Program-made: the position numbers and the translations under genes | The notes under the pieces: generated by a model | Database searches by the model: none | Told to the model about the DNA's origin: nothing | What the model saw: the letters and a program-made list of their open reading frames with translations, nothing else | Assembly: GCF_019599265.1 (NCBI RefSeq) | Contig: NZ_JAHZTC010000023.1 | Span: 1 to 63,032, forward strand | Source of the DNA: Pontibacter sp. HSC-14F20 | GTDB lineage: Bacteria > Bacteroidota > Bacteroidia > Cytophagales > Hymenobacteraceae | Reading direction: 5' to 3' | DNA length: 63,032 nucleotides | Shown here: positions 60,390 to 63,032 of the stretch, piece by piece | How the letters are laid out: the number at the start of each line of letters is the position of its first letter | Position numbering within the stretch: position 1 is the first letter of the stretch

Positions 60390-62861
60390 ATGCACATCAA
60401 GACTCTGAGAACCCCGAAGCGCTTGGCCGCGTCGTTGCTGAGCCTGTTGCTACTGGCGGGCTCCCCGGCTCCTGTCGTTTTTGCGCAGAACGGCAACCAG
60501 GCCACCACCGGCTACCAGCGACCTCCCGAGGCCATTGCCTCTATCATCGACGCGCCCTCTACACCAAATGTCAGCATCAATTCCAAAGGCGACTGGATGC
60601 TGCTGCTTGAGCGGGCGGGTTACCCCAGCATAGAAGAGCTGGCGCAGCCCGAAAGCCGTCTGGCTGGACTCCGCATAAACCCTGCCACAAACGGACAGAG
60701 TCGCGCCACGTTTATAAATAATATTAAAATAAAGCAGGTGAATGGCGGACAGGAGTTTGAAGTGGCAGGTATACCGCAAAACGCGCAGATCTCCTACGTA
60801 ACCTGGTCGCCGGACGAAAAGCAGATCGCTTTCACCATCACCAAAGCCAATGGCATCGAATTGTGGGTGGCAGGTATAGCCGACCGCCAGGCACGCAAAC
60901 TCACCGAAGCCACATTGAACGATGCCTATAGCGGTCGTCCGTTTTCGTGGTTGCCGGATAGCAAGTCGCTGCTCGTCAAGTTTGTGGACGAGAAGCGTGG
61001 CGAAATGCCAAAGGCTAACCTGGTGCCAACGGGCCCTAACATTCAGCAAAACATTGGCAAGGCAAATCCATCGCGCACCTACCAGGATCTGCTCAAGAAC
61101 AAGTACGACGAGCGGCTGTTCGACTACTACATGCAGACCCAGCTTAAGCTGGTGAGCCTGGAGGGGAAACAGCATAATGTAGGTCAGGCCGGTATCTTTA
61201 AGAGCGCTGACGTGTCGCCGGACGGGCAATATTTGCTGGTGGAAACGATCCAGAAGCCTTACTCATACCTGGTGCCGCACTATTACTTCCCTTACAACGT
61301 GGAGGTATGGAGCCGCGATGGTAAAGTAGTGAAGCAACTGGCCCAACTGCCACTGGCCGAAGACATTCCGATCGGTTTTGATAACGTGGCCAAAGGTCCG
61401 CGTGGCTACAACTGGCGACCTGACAAAGCGGCCACGCTCTATTGGGCAGAAGCCCAGGACGGCGGAGACGCCAGCAAAGAAGTTGCTGAGCGCGACGTGG
61501 TATTCATGCTGGATGCGCCTTTTTCCGGAAAGCCTGCTAAACTGGCGGGCACCAAGTACCGCTACCGTGGTGTGCAGTGGGGCAATAATGACCTGGCACT
61601 TGTAAACGAGCGTCTCTGGAAAACCCGTACCGAGCGTGTGGTGCGCGTGAATCCGTCGAAGCCTTCGCAAGCCGGAACAGTGCTGATCGAGCGCTCTTAC
61701 GAAGACGGTTACAGTGACCCGGGAAGTCCGGTATACACCAAAAATCAGTATGGCCGCAGCGTATTGCTAACCGATAAAAAAGGCGACAACATTTACATGA
61801 TCAGTGAAGGCGGCTCACCGGAAGGCAACCGTCCGTTCCTGAGCGAATTCAACCTGAAGTCGAAAAAAGCGAAGATCCTGTTCCGTTCCGAGGCGCCTTA
61901 TTACGAGCGTCCGGTGGACATCATCGACCTGAGCAGCAAGCGCATCATCACCCGTCGTGAGTCGGAGCAGGACGTGCCCAACTACTTTGTGCGCGACCTG
62001 AACAAGAAGCGCATGACGCAAGTGACCAAATTCCCGCATCCATACCCGCAACTGCAAGGCGTGCAGAAAGAGATGCTGCAGTACGAGCGCAACGATGGTG
62101 TGAAATTGACGGCGGTGCTATACCTGCCCAAATACTATAAGAAAGGTAACGGACCACTTCCGATGCTGATGTGGGCCTATCCGCGTGAGTTCAAGAACGC
62201 TGCTGCTGCCGGACAGGTGAAGAGCTCGCCTTACGAGTTTACCCGCATCAGCTCTGGTTCGCCGCTGTTCTGGGTGACGCAGGGCTATGCCGTACTCGAC
62301 CGCACGGACTTCCCGATAGTTGGCGAGGGAGATGCCCAGCCAAATGATACCTACGTGGAGCAACTGGTAGCCAGTGCCAAAGCTGCTATCGACAAGACGG
62401 TAGGTATGGGCGTGGCCGATCCGAAGCGTATTGCCGTAGGCGGACACTCGTACGGTGCTTTCATGACCGGTAACCTGCTGGCGCATTCTGATCTGTTTGC
62501 TGCAGGTATAGCCCGAAGCGGAGCTTACAATCGTACGCTCACGCCGTTTGGTTTCCAGCAGGAGGAGCGCACGTACTGGCAGGCACCGGAGGTATACAAC
62601 CGCATGTCGCCGTTCTCTGCCGCTCATAAAGTGAAAACGCCAATTCTGCTTATTCACGGCGAGGCTGACAACAACTCCGGTACTTTCCCGGTGCAGAGCG
62701 AGCGCTTCTACAACGCCCTGAAAGGCCACGGGGCCACCACGCGACTGGTGTTCCTGCCCCATGAAAGCCATGGCTATGCTGCCCGTGAGTCGATCCTGCA
62801 CATGCTCTGGGAAATGGATGCCTGGCTGAACACCTACGTGAAGAACCGTCAGGTGCAGTAA
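60390..62861 (+). CDS. S9-family serine peptidase (prolyl oligopeptidase fold, glutamyl-endopeptidase-like)
   Basis: 823 aa from the ATG at 60390, chosen because it opens a signal peptide (RLAASLLSLLLLAGSPAPVV...FAQ). The frame is open to 60252 without signal features. A seven-bladed beta-propeller (about residues 60-540, with blades such as SYVTWSPDEKQIAFT) precedes the alpha/beta-hydrolase domain. The nucleophile Ser687 is in GGHSYGAFMTGNLLAH, the Asp in LLIHGEADNNSG and the His in LPHESHGY. The Ser block resembles the S9D glutamyl peptidases known from plants. It probably degrades exported or imported peptides in the periplasm. It is divergent from the glycine-rich protein gene. Confidence 0.93.
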   Translation: MHIKTLRTPKRLAASLLSLLLLAGSPAPVVFAQNGNQATTGYQRPPEAIASIIDAPSTPNVSINSKGDWMLLLERAGYPSIEELAQPESRLAGLRINPATNGQSRATFINNIKIKQVNGGQEFEVAGIPQNAQISYVTWSPDEKQIAFTITKANGIELWVAGIADRQARKLTEATLNDAYSGRPFSWLPDSKSLLVKFVDEKRGEMPKANLVPTGPNIQQNIGKANPSRTYQDLLKNKYDERLFDYYMQTQLKLVSLEGKQHNVGQAGIFKSADVSPDGQYLLVETIQKPYSYLVPHYYFPYNVEVWSRDGKVVKQLAQLPLAEDIPIGFDNVAKGPRGYNWRPDKAATLYWAEAQDGGDASKEVAERDVVFMLDAPFSGKPAKLAGTKYRYRGVQWGNNDLALVNERLWKTRTERVVRVNPSKPSQAGTVLIERSYEDGYSDPGSPVYTKNQYGRSVLLTDKKGDNIYMISEGGSPEGNRPFLSEFNLKSKKAKILFRSEAPYYERPVDIIDLSSKRIITRRESEQDVPNYFVRDLNKKRMTQVTKFPHPYPQLQGVQKEMLQYERNDGVKLTAVLYLPKYYKKGNGPLPMLMWAYPREFKNAAAAGQVKSSPYEFTRISSGSPLFWVTQGYAVLDRTDFPIVGEGDAQPNDTYVEQLVASAKAAIDKTVGMGVADPKRIAVGGHSYGAFMTGNLLAHSDLFAAGIARSGAYNRTLTPFGFQQEERTYWQAPEVYNRMSPFSAAHKVKTPILLIHGEADNNSGTFPVQSERFYNALKGHGATTRLVFLPHESHGYAARESILHMLWEMDAWLNTYVKNRQVQ

Positions 62862-62909
62862 TAGCTACACCTGCTATCATAAAACAAAATGCCCCGGCCA
62901 GACAGGGAG

Positions 62910-63032
62910 GGCACTGAAAAAGTCTCCGTGAAAACTGGAGAATTACAGGAGCAGGAATTAAGTTTTCTGCTCCTTTTTTCGTATCTCCTGGTGGAATCAG
63001 AGAGCATTCAGATGGTAGCGCAACAGCAACAA
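62910..63032 (+). mobile_element. Possible left end of an IS1182-like insertion sequence (cut by window edge)
   Basis: GGCACTGAAAAAGT at 62910 resembles, from memory, the terminal inverted repeats of some Bacteroidetes IS1182-type elements. A short non-coding leader follows, and then an ATG at 63012 opening MVAQQQQ, similar to the polar start of some such transposases. Only seven codons are visible and the other end lies outside, so this is a weak call. Confidence 0.3.
62947..62985 (+). terminator. Hairpin with T-run near the right edge
   Basis: AGGAGCAG / CTGCTCCT (62947-62954, 62967-62974) is followed by six T. It lies 85 bp after the peptidase stop and could end that transcript, or belong to the putative insertion sequence around it. 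Confidence 0.65.

Noticed and set aside
1..63032. CRISPR arrays, rRNA, SRP or tmRNA
   Set aside because: No regularly spaced direct repeats and no conserved RNA cores were found on reading through.

Overview
The window (63 kb, roughly half GC) reads as a chromosomal segment of a Bacteroidetes bacterium of the Cytophagales, most likely Hymenobacteraceae and Pontibacter-like. The evidence is a SusC/SusD pair, LytS/LytTR two-component systems, NtrC-type regulators carrying GAFTDA, a type II chorismate mutase fused to DAHP synthase, TAnnTTTG promoter elements and weak use of Shine-Dalgarno sites. No rRNA, tRNA or CRISPR array is visible.

Region 1 (1-23450) is a polysaccharide utilisation locus for (4-O-methyl)glucuronoxylan. 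A leftward arm holds a LacI regulator, GH67 alpha-glucuronidase, an SDR oxidoreductase, GH10 xylanase and the start of xylulokinase. A rightward arm holds SusC, SusD, an SGNH acetylesterase, mannonate dehydratase, glucuronate isomerase, a hexuronate MFS transporter, GH115 alpha-glucuronidase and two GH43 enzymes. Together they bind, deacetylate, deglucuronidate and depolymerise xylan, import glucuronate and carry it towards 2-keto-3-deoxygluconate. Two copies of a LacI-type operator lie between the arms, and a terminator closes the rightward arm.

Region 2 (23450-25140) is decayed DNA with remnants of two DUF1016/YhcG-type nuclease genes. Region 3 (25142-32850) is an NtrB/NtrC-type two-component system next to a MacB/FtsX permease, an HlyD adaptor and an ABC ATPase. 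Paired 16-bp palindromes sit upstream of both target genes. Region 4 (32912-39418) is a LytTR/LytS pair divergent from an ABC ATPase and an ABC permease fused to an M1 metallopeptidase. Region 5 (39640-41509) holds a TetR regulator and two cold-shock-domain proteins.

Region 6 (41811-45246) is a phenylalanine/chorismate operon (prephenate dehydratase, aminotransferase, DAHP synthase-chorismate mutase). In front of it are two consecutive leader-peptide/terminator units rich in Phe and Tyr codons. This tandem attenuator is the most striking regulatory object in the window. Region 7 (45270-52317) holds a MgtC/DUF4010-like membrane protein and an RND efflux operon. Region 8 (52533-63032) is a mix: alkyltransferase-like protein, LytS/LytTR pair, unknown proteins, cupin, a small cysteine-motif protein behind an iron-box-like operator, ferritin, thioredoxin-like ferredoxin, a glycine-rich secreted protein, an S9 peptidase and possibly the left end of an insertion sequence.

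Across almost the whole window the word GGTATA/TATACC (often CAGGTATAGC) is strongly over-represented: about 150 copies by eye, against about 31 expected by chance. It occurs in all reading frames and is absent from the decayed segment.
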